From assembly GCA_964455905.1 (NCBI GenBank), contig CAYVYN010000004.1:1-64000 (forward strand): 64,000 bases of DNA, given 5' to 3'. Source of the DNA: CAIJXB01 sp964455905 (lineage in GTDB: Bacteria; Chlamydiota; Chlamydiia; Chlamydiales; Rhabdochlamydiaceae). The position numbers and the translations under genes were made by a program. This document shows, piece after piece, positions 34,243 through 43,902 of the stretch (the first letter of the stretch is position 1; each line of letters begins with the position of its first letter). The notes beneath the pieces are model-generated. The model saw nothing but the letters and a program-made list of their open reading frames with translations, was not told the DNA's origin and did not search any database.

Positions 34243-34675
34243 AAACAGCAAACAGCTCAGTTCCAATGAGATAAAAACAACAAGAAAAGTGGGAATAAAA
34301 ATAAGATAAAACAAAAAAAACGTAAATTTATTATCGATTTTAAGAATTGACTTGAAAAAGATTGCTAAATTTGTGTCTCTGGGCCTAAAAAATTCGAGAT
34401 CATCTTCTAAAGACAAACTGTCCAACAAAAAAACTTTTGGACATTTATTACGACTGCTTAATTATTCTAAAGGAATAAGCTCAAAGGAACTCAACCTATC
34501 ATTTGAAGAGAAAAAACAGCAAAACAAATCCAAACCCTTTACGTCTCAAAGATCAAAAAAGACTAATTTTTTGTGAAATACCATTTTTGGACTAAGAATA
34601 AAAATATCACGTTGTTAGCCTTTTGCCGGCAATCAAGCTTTTATTAAAAAAAAGCTTCCTGTGGACTATTCTAAG
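34243..34675. other. Intergenic region upstream of the mraZ cluster, no supported gene
   Basis: About 430 AT-rich bases. Two overlapping TTG-initiated open frames exist on opposite strands (34352-34576 plus; 34204-34428 minus), neither with a convincing RBS or recognisable product. The mraZ promoter must lie in the left part; I cannot pin a -10/-35 pair. Confidence 0.5.
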
Positions 34676-35224
34676 ATGCTCTATAAAATAATTTTAGTTT
34701 TAACCATTATTTCTTTTGTGATTTCACCTCATATAGAAACTTTCGCAACTCTTACTCAAGCAGAAAATCCGGCAGATCCTAAAAGAGCAGGAATCATCAA
34801 CACTTTCTTATGATGACAGCTGGATTTCTTGCAAAAGATAGAGGATGAGGATCATGTAGGGAACTTACTAAGTTAAACATGAACACTTATAAATATTTAC
34901 CAACTTGCTTTTATGACAAAATAAATATAGTTCTTTGTAAAAGCTAGTTTAAAAAACTTCCACCCACTTTTCTAAGTTTGTGAAAAAACACAAGAAGCAA
35001 TAATTATAGGTGCTGTTGTTGTTGCTGCTTCTTCTGTAGCTGTAGCAGGAGCCGCGAGTGCGGCAAAGTCAGGCTCTATTGGAGGAAATAGTAGCCATTC
35101 TCATAAAAAAGAAGAAGTCCCCCTCTCTTTTAAAAATGATGCTTCTATTACGGTACAAGCTATCCAAGGAGAAATCCTATTTTTTGAATCTATCATCGCT
35201 TATTGCAAAGCAGGAATTCGTTAA
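34676..35224 (+). pseudogene. Broken gene for a secreted or membrane protein
   Basis: Three pieces follow each other in changing frames. First, 45 codons from ATG 34676 to TGA 34811 with a signal-peptide-like start (KIILVLTIISFVIS). Second, a frame from 34811 onward interrupted by TGA and ending at TAG near 34944. Third, an open frame without start from 34976 to TAA 35222, encoding an Ala/Val/Gly-rich TM-like segment (AIIIGAVVVAASSVAVAGAA) then a charged tail ending AYCKAGIR. Together they read as one decayed gene of about 170-180 codons. No intact relative is in the window. Confidence 0.5.
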
Positions 35225-35226
35225 AA

Positions 35227-35676
35227 TTATTTACAACTTTTGCTTTCTAAGATCAAGGTAATTGGCCCGTCGTTAACCAAAGAAACCTTCATATGAGCGC
35301 CGAATCTACCTGAAGCCACCTCTAGGTTTGTTCTTTTTAATGCCGCAAGAAACTGTTCATATAAAGGTTCCGCTTTTGAGGCTGGCGCTGCAGAAAAAAA
35401 GTCAGGCCTTCTTCCCTTGGAACAATCGCCGTATAAAGTAAACTGAGAGACAAGTAAAATTGCACCCTTCACATCCAGAAGAGAAAGATCTTTTTTGTCC
35501 TGATCATTTGAGAAAATTCGCAGATTGACTAACTTTGAGACAAGAGGCTCAATACAAGAAGCAGTATCTTCTTGATGAATACCCAAAAAAACAAGAAGTC
35601 CCTTGGGAATAGAACCAACGACAGCTTGATTCACCAACACCTCTGCTTTTTCAACCCTTTGAACAAGCAGCTTCAC
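35227..35676 (-). CDS. dtd: D-aminoacyl-tRNA deacylase
   Basis: 149 aa, GTG start at 35676 preceded by AAGGAG with 5-nt spacing. Removes D-amino acids mischarged on tRNA. Family motifs are exact: SQFTLYGDCSKGRRPDF (about 77-93) and the C-terminal 'NDGPITLIL', the cross-subunit Gly-cisPro motif. Its first codons overlap the 3' end of pckG by 26 bases, so the two are co-transcribed. Confidence 0.94.
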   Translation of the reverse strand: MKLLVQRVEKAEVLVNQAVVGSIPKGLLVFLGIHQEDTASCIEPLVSKLVNLRIFSNDQDKKDLSLLDVKGAILLVSQFTLYGDCSKGRRPDFFSAAPASKAEPLYEQFLAALKRTNLEVASGRFGAHMKVSLVNDGPITLILESKSCK

Positions 35677-37447
35677 GAAGTCTCCTTTCTAAACTATCTA
35701 ATTCAACTTTCATTTCTAAAGGAAAGTGCTCTGCAAAAAAAGCAAAATAAGATCGCATTTCCTCAACCTCTTTTATCCAATCTTCCAAAGAAACATGAAA
35801 GAGTAAAGAAAAGTCCACTTTTGATAGTCCTGTCAAATCTAAGGAAGCTGGCATCAATCCTATCGGAGTACTAACGGAGACAGCCGAACCTTCAGACCTT
35901 TCAAAAATCCATTTAAGTACACGGATATTGTCGCCAAAACCTGGCCAAATAAAATTGCCCTGAGCATCCTTTTGAAACCAGTTCACATAAAATACAAGAG
36001 GTCTATTAGAAGATTTCTTTCCCATTTCAATCCAATGAGAAAAATAATCACCCATATGATAGCCACAAAATGGAAGCATCGCAAAAGGATCGTGCCTTAA
36101 TTTACCCACTACCCCGGTAGCCGCAGAAGTAGTCTCTGATGAAATGCTAGCCCCCAAAAAAACACCATGCTGCCAAGAAAACGACTCAAAGACAAGAGGC
36201 ATTGTAGAAGACCTTCTCCCTCCAAAAATAATAGCAGAAAGAGGCACTCCTTTTGGGTCTTCATAAAAAGGATCTATAATAGGACACTGCGAAGCTTTCA
36301 CCGTAAAACGAGAATTAGGATGGGCTGCTGGTTTTTCTTTATAAGGATTCCCTTTCCAATCTATAAGGCGCAAAGGAGGCTCCTCAGTCAAGCCTTCCCA
36401 CCACACATCCTGATCTTGAGTAAGAGCCACGTTTGTAAAAATAGTATTTTTAGCAATTGTCTGCATAGCATAAGGATTGGAACGATAGGAAGTACCAGGG
36501 GCAACTCCAAAAAAACCAGCCTCTGGATTTACAGCATAAAATCGGCCATCTTCCCCGATTCGAATCCAAGCAATGTCATCACCAACGCATTCAACTTTCC
36601 ATCCAGGAAGAGTAGATTTCAAAAGAGCTAAATTTGTTTTACCACACTGGCTTGGAAAAGCTGCAGCCATGTACTGCTTCTTACCTTCTGGATTGGTAAC
36701 GCCAATAATTAACATATGCTCTGCGAGCCATCCTCGATCCCTACCTAAACAAGAAGCTATGCGTAAAGCTACACTCTTTTTTCCTAATAAGGCATTGCCT
36801 CCATAACCACTTCCGAAAGACCAAACACTCTTTTCTTCTGGAAAATGCACTATATACTTATTTTCAGAATTACAAGGCCAAATAACATCAACCTCTCCAG
36901 GACTAAGAGGCTTTCCTACAGAATGCATACAAGGAATAAACGACCCGTTAGGTCCAAGCATTTCTAAAACGGATGAACCCATACGAGCCATAAGATTCAT
37001 ATTACAAACAACATAAGGAGAATCTGTAATCTCTACACCTAAAAGGGAAAATGGAGAATGTAATGGCCCCATGCAAAAAGGCACTACGTAAAGAGTTCGC
37101 CCTTCCATACACCCTGAAAAAAGGGATAAGAGCTTTTCTTTCATTTCTTTGGGATCTTTCCAATTATTCGTGGGACCTGCATCTTCTTTTTTCAACGAGC
37201 AAATAAAAGTAGACTCTTCGACACGAGCTACATCAGAAGGATCGGATCGACACCAAAAACTACCTGGTCTTTTTTGAGGATTCAAGGGAGTAAAAACTCC
37301 CTTGTCTACCAGTTTTTGACAAAGAGAATCAAATTCTTCTTTTGAACCATCGCAGAAATAAACATCTTTTGGCTTACAAAGAGAGACCATCTCCTCAATC
37401 CAAGAAACTAAAGCCAGATTCTGCATCCAAAGATCCTGCTCTGGCAT
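35651..37447 (-). CDS. pckG: Phosphoenolpyruvate carboxykinase (GTP)
   Basis: 598 aa, GTP-type length and motifs. The kinase-1a loop is 'FPSQCGKTNLALL' (about 265-277) with the reactive Cys of GTP-PEPCK, and kinase-2 is 'CVGDDIAWIR'. 'VNPEAGFFGVAPGT' and 'IIFGGRRSSTMPLVFES' line the active site, and the C-terminal 'NWFQKDAQGNFIWPGFGDNIRVLKWI' is diagnostic. Converts oxaloacetate to PEP, linking TCA-cycle carbon to gluconeogenesis. Order pckG–mreB–SNF2–tig–clpP–clpX matches Chlamydia (CT710 to CT705). GGAG precedes the ATG. Confidence 0.96.
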   Translation of the reverse strand: MPEQDLWMQNLALVSWIEEMVSLCKPKDVYFCDGSKEEFDSLCQKLVDKGVFTPLNPQKRPGSFWCRSDPSDVARVEESTFICSLKKEDAGPTNNWKDPKEMKEKLLSLFSGCMEGRTLYVVPFCMGPLHSPFSLLGVEITDSPYVVCNMNLMARMGSSVLEMLGPNGSFIPCMHSVGKPLSPGEVDVIWPCNSENKYIVHFPEEKSVWSFGSGYGGNALLGKKSVALRIASCLGRDRGWLAEHMLIIGVTNPEGKKQYMAAAFPSQCGKTNLALLKSTLPGWKVECVGDDIAWIRIGEDGRFYAVNPEAGFFGVAPGTSYRSNPYAMQTIAKNTIFTNVALTQDQDVWWEGLTEEPPLRLIDWKGNPYKEKPAAHPNSRFTVKASQCPIIDPFYEDPKGVPLSAIIFGGRRSSTMPLVFESFSWQHGVFLGASISSETTSAATGVVGKLRHDPFAMLPFCGYHMGDYFSHWIEMGKKSSNRPLVFYVNWFQKDAQGNFIWPGFGDNIRVLKWIFERSEGSAVSVSTPIGLMPASLDLTGLSKVDFSLLFHVSLEDWIKEVEEMRSYFAFFAEHFPLEMKVELDSLERRLREAACSKG

Positions 37448-37456
37448 AAAGCTCCG

Positions 37457-38548
37457 TTAAAGAGATTTTCTTTTTTTAAATTTATCTAAATACTCTAAAG
37501 CCTTTCCTGTCCCCATGCAAACAGCAAGAAGAGGATTTACTGCAACAATAACAGGAAGTCCTGTTGCTTTAATGAGAGCCTTATCAAGCCCTTTAATTAA
37601 AGCTCCGCCGCCTGCTAAAACCATTCCCCTTTCCACGAGATCCGCAGCAAGCTCAGGAGGACATTTTTCCAAGGTCAATTTGACATTCTCTACGATCTGT
37701 TGAATCGGTTCAGCTAAGCACTCTCTAATTTCGACCGAGTTTATTCTTTTAGTAATAGGAAGGCCTGCTACTTGATCTCTCCCTCTTACTTCCATTTCAA
37801 GCTCATTATCTCCTAGAGGATAAGCGGAACCTATACTCATTTTAATCTCTTCAGCTGTCCTAGGACCAATCATTAAATTATAAGTTCTTCTCATATAATT
37901 AACGATACACTCATCGAATTCATCTCCTGCAATACGCAAAGATCTCGCTTCTACGATACCACCTAAAGAAATAATTGCAATCTCTGTAGTTCCACCACCA
38001 ATGTCTATGATCATATTGGCAGAAGGTTCATGAACAGGCAGGTCTACTCCTATAGCTGCTGCCATAGGTTCTTCGATCAAAATCACCTCTTGAGCACCTG
38101 CTCTTAAAGCAGAATCTTCAACCGCTCTTTTCTCCACACCTGTAATACCAGAAGGTACTGCTATAAGAATTTTAGGACGAATCAGGCTTCTTGTCGGTGT
38201 TGCCCTTTTAATCAGAGCTTTTAACATTCCCTCTGCAATTTCAAAGTCTGCAATTACACCATCTTTCATAGGGCGCACCGCGTGAATTTTACGAGGAGTC
38301 TTTCCCAACATAGCTTTAGCCTTATGCCCTACAGCTAAAACCTCACCTGTTAAAGAATCTACTGCAACAACAGAAGGCTCAGCTAATACAATCCCCTTGC
38401 CTCGCACATAAACAAGAGTGTTGGCTGTCCCTAGATCAATACCTATATCGTTAGAAAGCAATCCAGAGAATTGTCCCATTTTACCAATGAGCGGATTTGA
38501 AAGTTTTCGAAATAGGTCTCCAAATTTTACCGGATGTTTTATCGCCAT
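37457..38548 (-). CDS. mreB: Rod shape-determining protein MreB (actin-like)
   Basis: 363 aa from ATG 38548 (a TTG one codon earlier is possible). Actin-fold phosphate-1 'DIGIDLGTANTLVYVRGKG' (about 32-50), phosphate-2 'MIIDIGGGTTEIAIISLGG', adenosine motif 'GMVLAGGGALIKGLD'. MreB filaments direct septal peptidoglycan synthesis in chlamydiae. The N-terminal ~30 residues before the actin fold are an amphipathic extension of the type reported for chlamydial MreB. Nine bases upstream of pckG in the transcript. Confidence 0.95.
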   Translation of the reverse strand: MAIKHPVKFGDLFRKLSNPLIGKMGQFSGLLSNDIGIDLGTANTLVYVRGKGIVLAEPSVVAVDSLTGEVLAVGHKAKAMLGKTPRKIHAVRPMKDGVIADFEIAEGMLKALIKRATPTRSLIRPKILIAVPSGITGVEKRAVEDSALRAGAQEVILIEEPMAAAIGVDLPVHEPSANMIIDIGGGTTEIAIISLGGIVEARSLRIAGDEFDECIVNYMRRTYNLMIGPRTAEEIKMSIGSAYPLGDNELEMEVRGRDQVAGLPITKRINSVEIRECLAEPIQQIVENVKLTLEKCPPELAADLVERGMVLAGGGALIKGLDKALIKATGLPVIVAVNPLLAVCMGTGKALEYLDKFKKRKSL

Positions 38549-38589
38549 CAATTTCTACACTTACGTTAAAGCGCACTCCCAATTAATTG

Positions 38590-41500
38590 TTATGTTTTAA
38601 GAAGTTCTAATACATCTTCCCAAGTTAACTTCTCTATTGCTTCATCATCGCAGCTTATCACTTTCTTGACCAACCCTTTTTTTCTGTTCTGCATTTCTGC
38701 AATTTTTTCTTCAATGGTTCCAAGGGTAATTAATTTATAGGAAGAAACCGAGCTTTTCTGCCCCATACGATGCACTCGATCGGTCGCCTGACTTTCTACA
38801 GCCGGATTCCACCACATATCATAATGTATAACCGTATCAGCTCCGACTAAATTAAGACCCGTGCCCCCTGCTTTTAAAGAAACTAGAAACACAGAAAGAC
38901 TCTCATCTTCATTAAATTGTTTTACAGCAGCTAATCGATCCTTTGTAGACCCGTCTAGATAGGCAAATCGAATGCCCATTTGCTCAAAATCACCTTTCAT
39001 AATTTGTAGCATTTTAGTGTACTGAGAGAAGATAACAGTTTTATGCTTTCCTTCCACAAGAGTTTGCAAAAGGTCTAATAGCATGTCATATTTAGCTGAA
39101 TCCCCGGGCTCTGCCTTTTCCTTAGCAAAAATAGCAGGGTGACAACAAATTTGTTTAAGCCTTGTTAAAGTAGCTAGAACATGAATTTGGACTCTATCAA
39201 ATCCATCCCTTTGAACTAACTTAACAAGCTCATCTCTAGCTGATTCTGCATACGATTTATAAAGTTGTTTTTGAGTCTCGCTAAGTTGGCAATGATATAC
39301 AATTTCTGAAATAGGAGGTAAATCATCAAGCACATCACTTTTCATTCTACGCAAAATAAAAGGCGATACTTTTTTCTTCAAAAACTCTAAATTTTTAGAC
39401 TGCTCGACTCCAGAGATGCGTACATATTTTTCTATAAAGCGATCGTATGTACTCAAAAATCCAGGCATTAAAAAGTCAAATAAGCTCCACAGCTCTTCTA
39501 AAGAATTTTCTATAGGAGTTCCAGATAAAATCAATCTATGATCAGCCTGAACCATTTTCACAGACTTAGCATTTCTAGTTCCTCTATTTTTAATATGCTG
39601 AGCTTCATCCAAGATCACATAAGAAAAAGGAATTTCTTTATAAGATTCAATGTCTTTCTGAAGTAACGTGTAAGACGTAATTACTACATCATACCCTGTG
39701 ATACCCTCTAACAACTTCTTTCTTCCAGATGGAATGCCATCAACGACAGCCGCCTTAAGCTCGCCGTTAAATTTAGAAAACTCTTCTTTCCAGTTGTATA
39801 AAAGAGAGGTCGGACAAACAATTAAAGCTGGACCAGAAGAAATCTCCCTATTTTGGGAAATAGTGACGATTGCTTGGAGTGTTTTACCAAGACCCATATC
39901 ATCAGCTAATATTCCATTTAAATACATACTACGAAGTCTTTCCAGCCATCTAACCCCTTCCATTTGATACGAACGCAAAGTAGCATTAATAACCTGAGGC
40001 ACCTGAGAAAAAACAGGCTGACTTTCACCAAGCATTTGAGAACGAATAACTTTAAGCCTATCTGTCATTGAAAAATGAATAGGAAGACCTTCAAAATGAG
40101 AAGCATCAACACTGACCAAACTCCAAAGAGGTCTTCGTAACACATGAGAATCCAAAACTTCTATACCTAGTTCATCGAAAATCTTAACAATCCCGCTAAT
40201 TCTCTCTAAATCGAGAACTAAAATTTTAGGCATTCTGGATCCCTCTTGAACTTTTCTAGTTTTTCCTCTAGAAAATTCCATTTCAATAAAAGCTTTTTTA
40301 GTAGCCATACACTCCCATAGAGTATCTACTCTGACCCCTTTTAAAGAACCGGTTACTTCAAGCTCAATCTCGTAAGTGTCTACACGATCTATATCCCTAA
40401 GAGTTAGAACAAACTCCGTTTGGTCGTAAACAAACTGATCAAGCAAGTTCTGAGGACAATTAAATTGAATTCTGCCTTGATTTCTAGGAACTATTTCAGT
40501 CATAAACTCTACAATTTTCTTTTCAGATTTAGAAACGTATGCTCCTTGCTCGGGCAAATACGTGAAATCCAAAAATAAATCTTCTATAATTCGTCTTTCT
40601 TCCACTAAATCTCTAGCCAAAACCCCTTCTTTTTTTATAAAAGAAGTCAGTTCTGAATAAGAAAGAAGCCCACTAGCTGCCGGAATTTTATTTCCTTCAT
40701 ACTTGAAGTATAATACAGCCTCAAGCTCACCATCCAAATAGGATAAATTACAAACAGCTTCCACCTGTCCAATAAATGGAATTGTCACAAAATCCTCAAT
40801 AGCCTGTTGGTTCGCTATCTCTGCATACTTGGACAGTTCTGGAATCGCATTTTCAACAAACGCACCAAAAAGGGGCTCTGGAATAGTTATATCTCGAATT
40901 TGTTTTATGCTTTTAAGATGCAACCTTGTAATGTTTTCTCTAAATCTATAAAAAGTATTTTTATAAAGCATCCCAGGTTTAGAGCAAGTAAAAAACCGAA
41001 CATCTTCTAAAGACACCGTTTCTCCATCTACGACCAAAAGAGGATTCACTAAAATTTTCGAAGTTGGGGGGGGGATATACTCTAAAATGAATCGAATTCC
41101 AGCTGCTGCAGAAGAAAAACGCAAAGACTGCTCTAAAGTCCCCTCATAAAGACCTGGTAAAACAGGTAAATCATCTTCTTGTTGAACATATCCAGTCTTT
41201 CTTAACTGGGAAGAAACGGTTTCACAAACTTTAGCAATAACACCACCCAAAACTTCCAAGTCTAAAAAACCACTTCTCATTGCTTTTTCAGAGTTATTTA
41301 CATCAGAAAATCGAATATGGTCCATTAATGTTTTTAACACTTCTTTTTGAGAAGGTTCAAAAGACTGCATTGAAAAACAATATTTTTTACCGCTTATAAA
41401 CAATGGTTCTTCATAACGAATAGAATCAAAAAACTGCTTTAAAACAGGAATATGCAAAGGCTTTGACCGATAAGGCAACCTAAGAGCAATCTGTAATTCT

Positions 41501-42081
41501 ACGTGATTTTTAACTTCACTATCTTGAGGAAAAGAAAAAACAACATGCATATCTGCTTTATCAAATTCAGGTAAAACAGCCGCCCTAAAGAATGGAGAAT
41601 ACGCTAAAATATGAGAAGACACGACATATTCTTGCAGGACTTGTTTTTGATACAATTCTTCTTGTCTAAGAATCTCTTTACTTTCTGCTTCTCTTAACTT
41701 TTCAAAAAGATCATTCTTGGCGACCTCGTCAATATCGTTTTTTTCTGCCATTTCTTCAAAGTCTGATTCCTTAGAGTACTCAACGAGTATTTTATCAAGA
41801 TTTTCTTCCAAGAAAAAAAGAAGAGCCGCAATATGCTGACAATCGTAATTATAAGGACAGTCACAGTTCGAGTCTGTTGTTTCACACTCCAAACGATCTA
41901 TCTCAATCTCACTTTCATAATAATTATCATATTGCCCTAAGACCCGACCCGCAATTTTCATGCTCTTTCCGTCTAACTGAACCAGTTTCGCAGAAACAAC
42001 TTTTTGCTTATCGTAAAGTTCTTTTCCTTCCTTCGTAATGTTAGAAGAAAAATCTTGTCTTAATTTTCGAAAGTTAATCAT
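38590..42081 (-). CDS. SNF2/Rad54-family helicase with N-terminal SWIM zinc finger
   Basis: 1163 aa. N-terminal SWIM finger: Cys73-x-Cys75 ... Cys81-x-His83. The middle is a long SNF2-associated bacterial region. The C-terminal ATPase has Walker A 'DDMGLGKT', DEAQH box, 'LILSGTPIENSLEELWSLFDFLMPG', and lobe 2 with 'VFLVSLKAGGTGLNLVGADTVIHYDMWWNPAVESQATDRVHRMGQ'. It is an ATP-driven dsDNA translocase and substrate is unknown. This is the CT708-like gene. A run of nine G on the plus strand (41066-41074; C on the coding strand) encodes Pro codons and may be prone to slippage. Confidence 0.93.
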   Translation of the reverse strand: MINFRKLRQDFSSNITKEGKELYDKQKVVSAKLVQLDGKSMKIAGRVLGQYDNYYESEIEIDRLECETTDSNCDCPYNYDCQHIAALLFFLEENLDKILVEYSKESDFEEMAEKNDIDEVAKNDLFEKLREAESKEILRQEELYQKQVLQEYVVSSHILAYSPFFRAAVLPEFDKADMHVVFSFPQDSEVKNHVELQIALRLPYRSKPLHIPVLKQFFDSIRYEEPLFISGKKYCFSMQSFEPSQKEVLKTLMDHIRFSDVNNSEKAMRSGFLDLEVLGGVIAKVCETVSSQLRKTGYVQQEDDLPVLPGLYEGTLEQSLRFSSAAAGIRFILEYIPPPTSKILVNPLLVVDGETVSLEDVRFFTCSKPGMLYKNTFYRFRENITRLHLKSIKQIRDITIPEPLFGAFVENAIPELSKYAEIANQQAIEDFVTIPFIGQVEAVCNLSYLDGELEAVLYFKYEGNKIPAASGLLSYSELTSFIKKEGVLARDLVEERRIIEDLFLDFTYLPEQGAYVSKSEKKIVEFMTEIVPRNQGRIQFNCPQNLLDQFVYDQTEFVLTLRDIDRVDTYEIELEVTGSLKGVRVDTLWECMATKKAFIEMEFSRGKTRKVQEGSRMPKILVLDLERISGIVKIFDELGIEVLDSHVLRRPLWSLVSVDASHFEGLPIHFSMTDRLKVIRSQMLGESQPVFSQVPQVINATLRSYQMEGVRWLERLRSMYLNGILADDMGLGKTLQAIVTISQNREISSGPALIVCPTSLLYNWKEEFSKFNGELKAAVVDGIPSGRKKLLEGITGYDVVITSYTLLQKDIESYKEIPFSYVILDEAQHIKNRGTRNAKSVKMVQADHRLILSGTPIENSLEELWSLFDFLMPGFLSTYDRFIEKYVRISGVEQSKNLEFLKKKVSPFILRRMKSDVLDDLPPISEIVYHCQLSETQKQLYKSYAESARDELVKLVQRDGFDRVQIHVLATLTRLKQICCHPAIFAKEKAEPGDSAKYDMLLDLLQTLVEGKHKTVIFSQYTKMLQIMKGDFEQMGIRFAYLDGSTKDRLAAVKQFNEDESLSVFLVSLKAGGTGLNLVGADTVIHYDMWWNPAVESQATDRVHRMGQKSSVSSYKLITLGTIEEKIAEMQNRKKGLVKKVISCDDEAIEKLTWEDVLELLKT

Positions 42082-42385
42082 AAACGGCTTCCCCTATTGT
42101 CTTTCTTACGACCTAAAAACCTTTAAGGACAAGACTTCCCCCCAAAAGGATCTTCTTCTAAAAATGCTTGTAACTTGATGCTTTTTACCCTTTTTTGTCA
42201 ACGTTCGCAAGAAAAAAAAAACTTCAGAAAAAAAACCAGGAAACAAAAAAATCAATATCCCATAGAAGAAACGACTTGTTTTTTCTGTTTTTTTTACCAC
42301 GGATTTTAGATAAAATTTCTTTTTTTTGAAAAAATTGATGAAAAAAAGAACAGAACCCGATATTCTGCTTCCCATGATACCATTT
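42082..42385. other. Intergenic region between helicase gene and tRNA-Gly pair
   Basis: About 300 bases, T- and A-rich. An open frame at 42106-42375 (minus) is a low-complexity Phe/Lys string with no RBS and is not taken as a gene. The region must hold the helicase and tRNA promoters, which I cannot place securely. Confidence 0.5.
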
Positions 42386-42457
42386 GCGGGTGTAGCTCAG
42401 TGGTAGAGCGTCACGTTGCCAACGTGAAAGTCGTGAGTTCGAGCCTCATCACCCGCT
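42386..42457 (+). tRNA. tRNA-Gly (anticodon GCC), copy 1
   Basis: Acceptor GCGGGTG/CACCCGC, D arm GCTC...GAGC, anticodon stem TCACG/CGTGA with loop TTGCCAA (GCC), T arm GTGAG TTCGAGC CTCAT. No encoded CCA. Confidence 0.96.
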
Positions 42458-42478
42458 TTTCTTATAACCATAACCCCT

Positions 42479-42550
42479 GCGGGTGTAGCTCAGTGGTAGA
42501 GCGTCACGTTGCCAACGTGAAAGTCGTGAGTTCGAGCCTCATCACCCGCT
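42479..42550 (+). tRNA. tRNA-Gly (anticodon GCC), copy 2
   Basis: Base-for-base identical to copy 1 over all 72 bases. The period is 93 bases, with 21 unrelated bases between the two copies. It lies 33 bases upstream of tig and may be co-transcribed with it. Confidence 0.96.
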
Positions 42551-42583
42551 TTTCTATACTTCCTACTTTAAAGGAGAATAATC

Positions 42584-43858
42584 ATGACAGCAACATTAGT
42601 CGAAGCAGAAAAAGAATTCAGCAATGACCTTATCCATGTTAAAGTGCAAAAAAAACCTTTAAGCCGAGTAGAATGCACAATTGACATCAATGAAGCGCTT
42701 ATTTCTCAAGCTAAAAACAAAGCAATCCCTGCAGTAAAAAAGTTAGCAGTGCTACCTGGATTCCGAAAAGGAAAAGCTCCAACCGATAAAATCCTACAAC
42801 TTTTCCCAAGAGAAATAGAACAATCAACAAAAGATTTTCTTCTAAGACTCGCTGCAATTGAATGCCTAAACCTCACAGAAATTCCAGCTCTTGAAAGAGA
42901 TTCTTTCAAAAGCAACCAAGAAGTAAATTTACCAGGAAAATGGAACTTTTTTTCTCCTTCGAAAGCCAACTTATCCATATCTTTTGAAGTACCTCCTACA
43001 GTTCCTACAATAGATGCTTCCTTATTTAACTTAAAAGCTACACGCCCAGAAGTAACGGAAGAACAAATTCAAGAAGGGGTTCGCCAAACACTATTTTTCT
43101 ACGCTGAGTGGACTCCTGTAACAGATCGAGCTATACAAGAAAATGATTTTGTCATTTTAGATGCAGATCTTCTCGAAACAGACACCCCTTCATCTTTGTT
43201 TAAAAACACACGTTTTGAAGTTTCTGATAAATCTATGGCTTCCTGGATGAAACCTTATGTTTTAGGAAAAAGTCTAGGTGAGTCAATTGAAGGAATGACT
43301 GGACCTGAAGACAGCATGACAGAAGAAGAGAAAAAACTATTTTCTCCTAAAAAAGTACGCATTACCATCAAAAAAATAGAAACTCCAATCCTTCCAGAGT
43401 GGAATGACGATCTTCTTGCTAAACTACGTATAGAATCTAAAGAAGCCCTAAATGAACACATAAAATCCATTCTAAATAAAGAAGCCGATCACGCTTTCAA
43501 AATAAAGTCTGCTGAAGAAGTTGTAGACTTTCTCCTAAGCACTTATCCGGTAGAACTTCCTCTTTCTATGATCAGAACAGAAATAGACTTCCGATGGCAA
43601 CAACTAGGTAAAGACCCAGCTTTTGTCAAAGAATGGGATGCTTTTGATGACAAAGAAAGAAAAGAATTAGTCGACCTTTTAACGACACAATCCGCAAAAA
43701 GTTTACAGCTTTTCTATCTAGCAAGACGTCTGATACAAGATGCAAATCTTTCTATCTCCAAAGAAGAAAGTACAGCGCCTAATTTTTCTAGCCTTGTCAT
43801 GGAAAAAGCAATAGACTATATACTGTCTTATGAGAAAAGCAAGACTACAACTGAGTAA
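42584..43858 (+). CDS. tig: Trigger factor (ribosome-associated chaperone and PPIase)
   Basis: 424 aa. The N-terminal ribosome-binding domain carries the signature 'LPGFRKGKAP' (about 57-66; consensus GFRxGxxP). The middle PPIase region is divergent ('FVILDADLLE...'), and the long helical C-terminus is as in other trigger factors. AAAGGAG precedes the ATG. tig–clpP–clpX is a conserved chaperone/protease cluster, linking folding of new chains to their degradation. Confidence 0.94.
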   Translation: MTATLVEAEKEFSNDLIHVKVQKKPLSRVECTIDINEALISQAKNKAIPAVKKLAVLPGFRKGKAPTDKILQLFPREIEQSTKDFLLRLAAIECLNLTEIPALERDSFKSNQEVNLPGKWNFFSPSKANLSISFEVPPTVPTIDASLFNLKATRPEVTEEQIQEGVRQTLFFYAEWTPVTDRAIQENDFVILDADLLETDTPSSLFKNTRFEVSDKSMASWMKPYVLGKSLGESIEGMTGPEDSMTEEEKKLFSPKKVRITIKKIETPILPEWNDDLLAKLRIESKEALNEHIKSILNKEADHAFKIKSAEEVVDFLLSTYPVELPLSMIRTEIDFRWQQLGKDPAFVKEWDAFDDKERKELVDLLTTQSAKSLQLFYLARRLIQDANLSISKEESTAPNFSSLVMEKAIDYILSYEKSKTTTE

Positions 43859-43902
43859 CCTTGCAAAAAAATAAACCCCATTTTACACAGGGAGCCTGAT
43901 TC

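Noticed and set aside
34204..34428. 74-residue minus-strand frame upstream of mraZ
   Set aside because: Starts with TTG, no RBS, occupies the region expected to hold the mraZ promoter.
34352..34576. 74-residue plus-strand frame starting with TTG
   Set aside because: Ser/Lys-rich, no convincing RBS, overlaps another accidental frame on the minus strand; kept only as intergenic description.
36167..36631. 154-residue open frame on the plus strand
   Set aside because: It is fully antisense to pckG, whose motifs are complete; composition is that of a shadow frame with no RBS.
42106..42375. 89-residue minus-strand frame after the helicase gene
   Set aside because: Low-complexity Phe/Lys sequence produced by T/A-rich intergenic DNA, no RBS, no recognisable domain.
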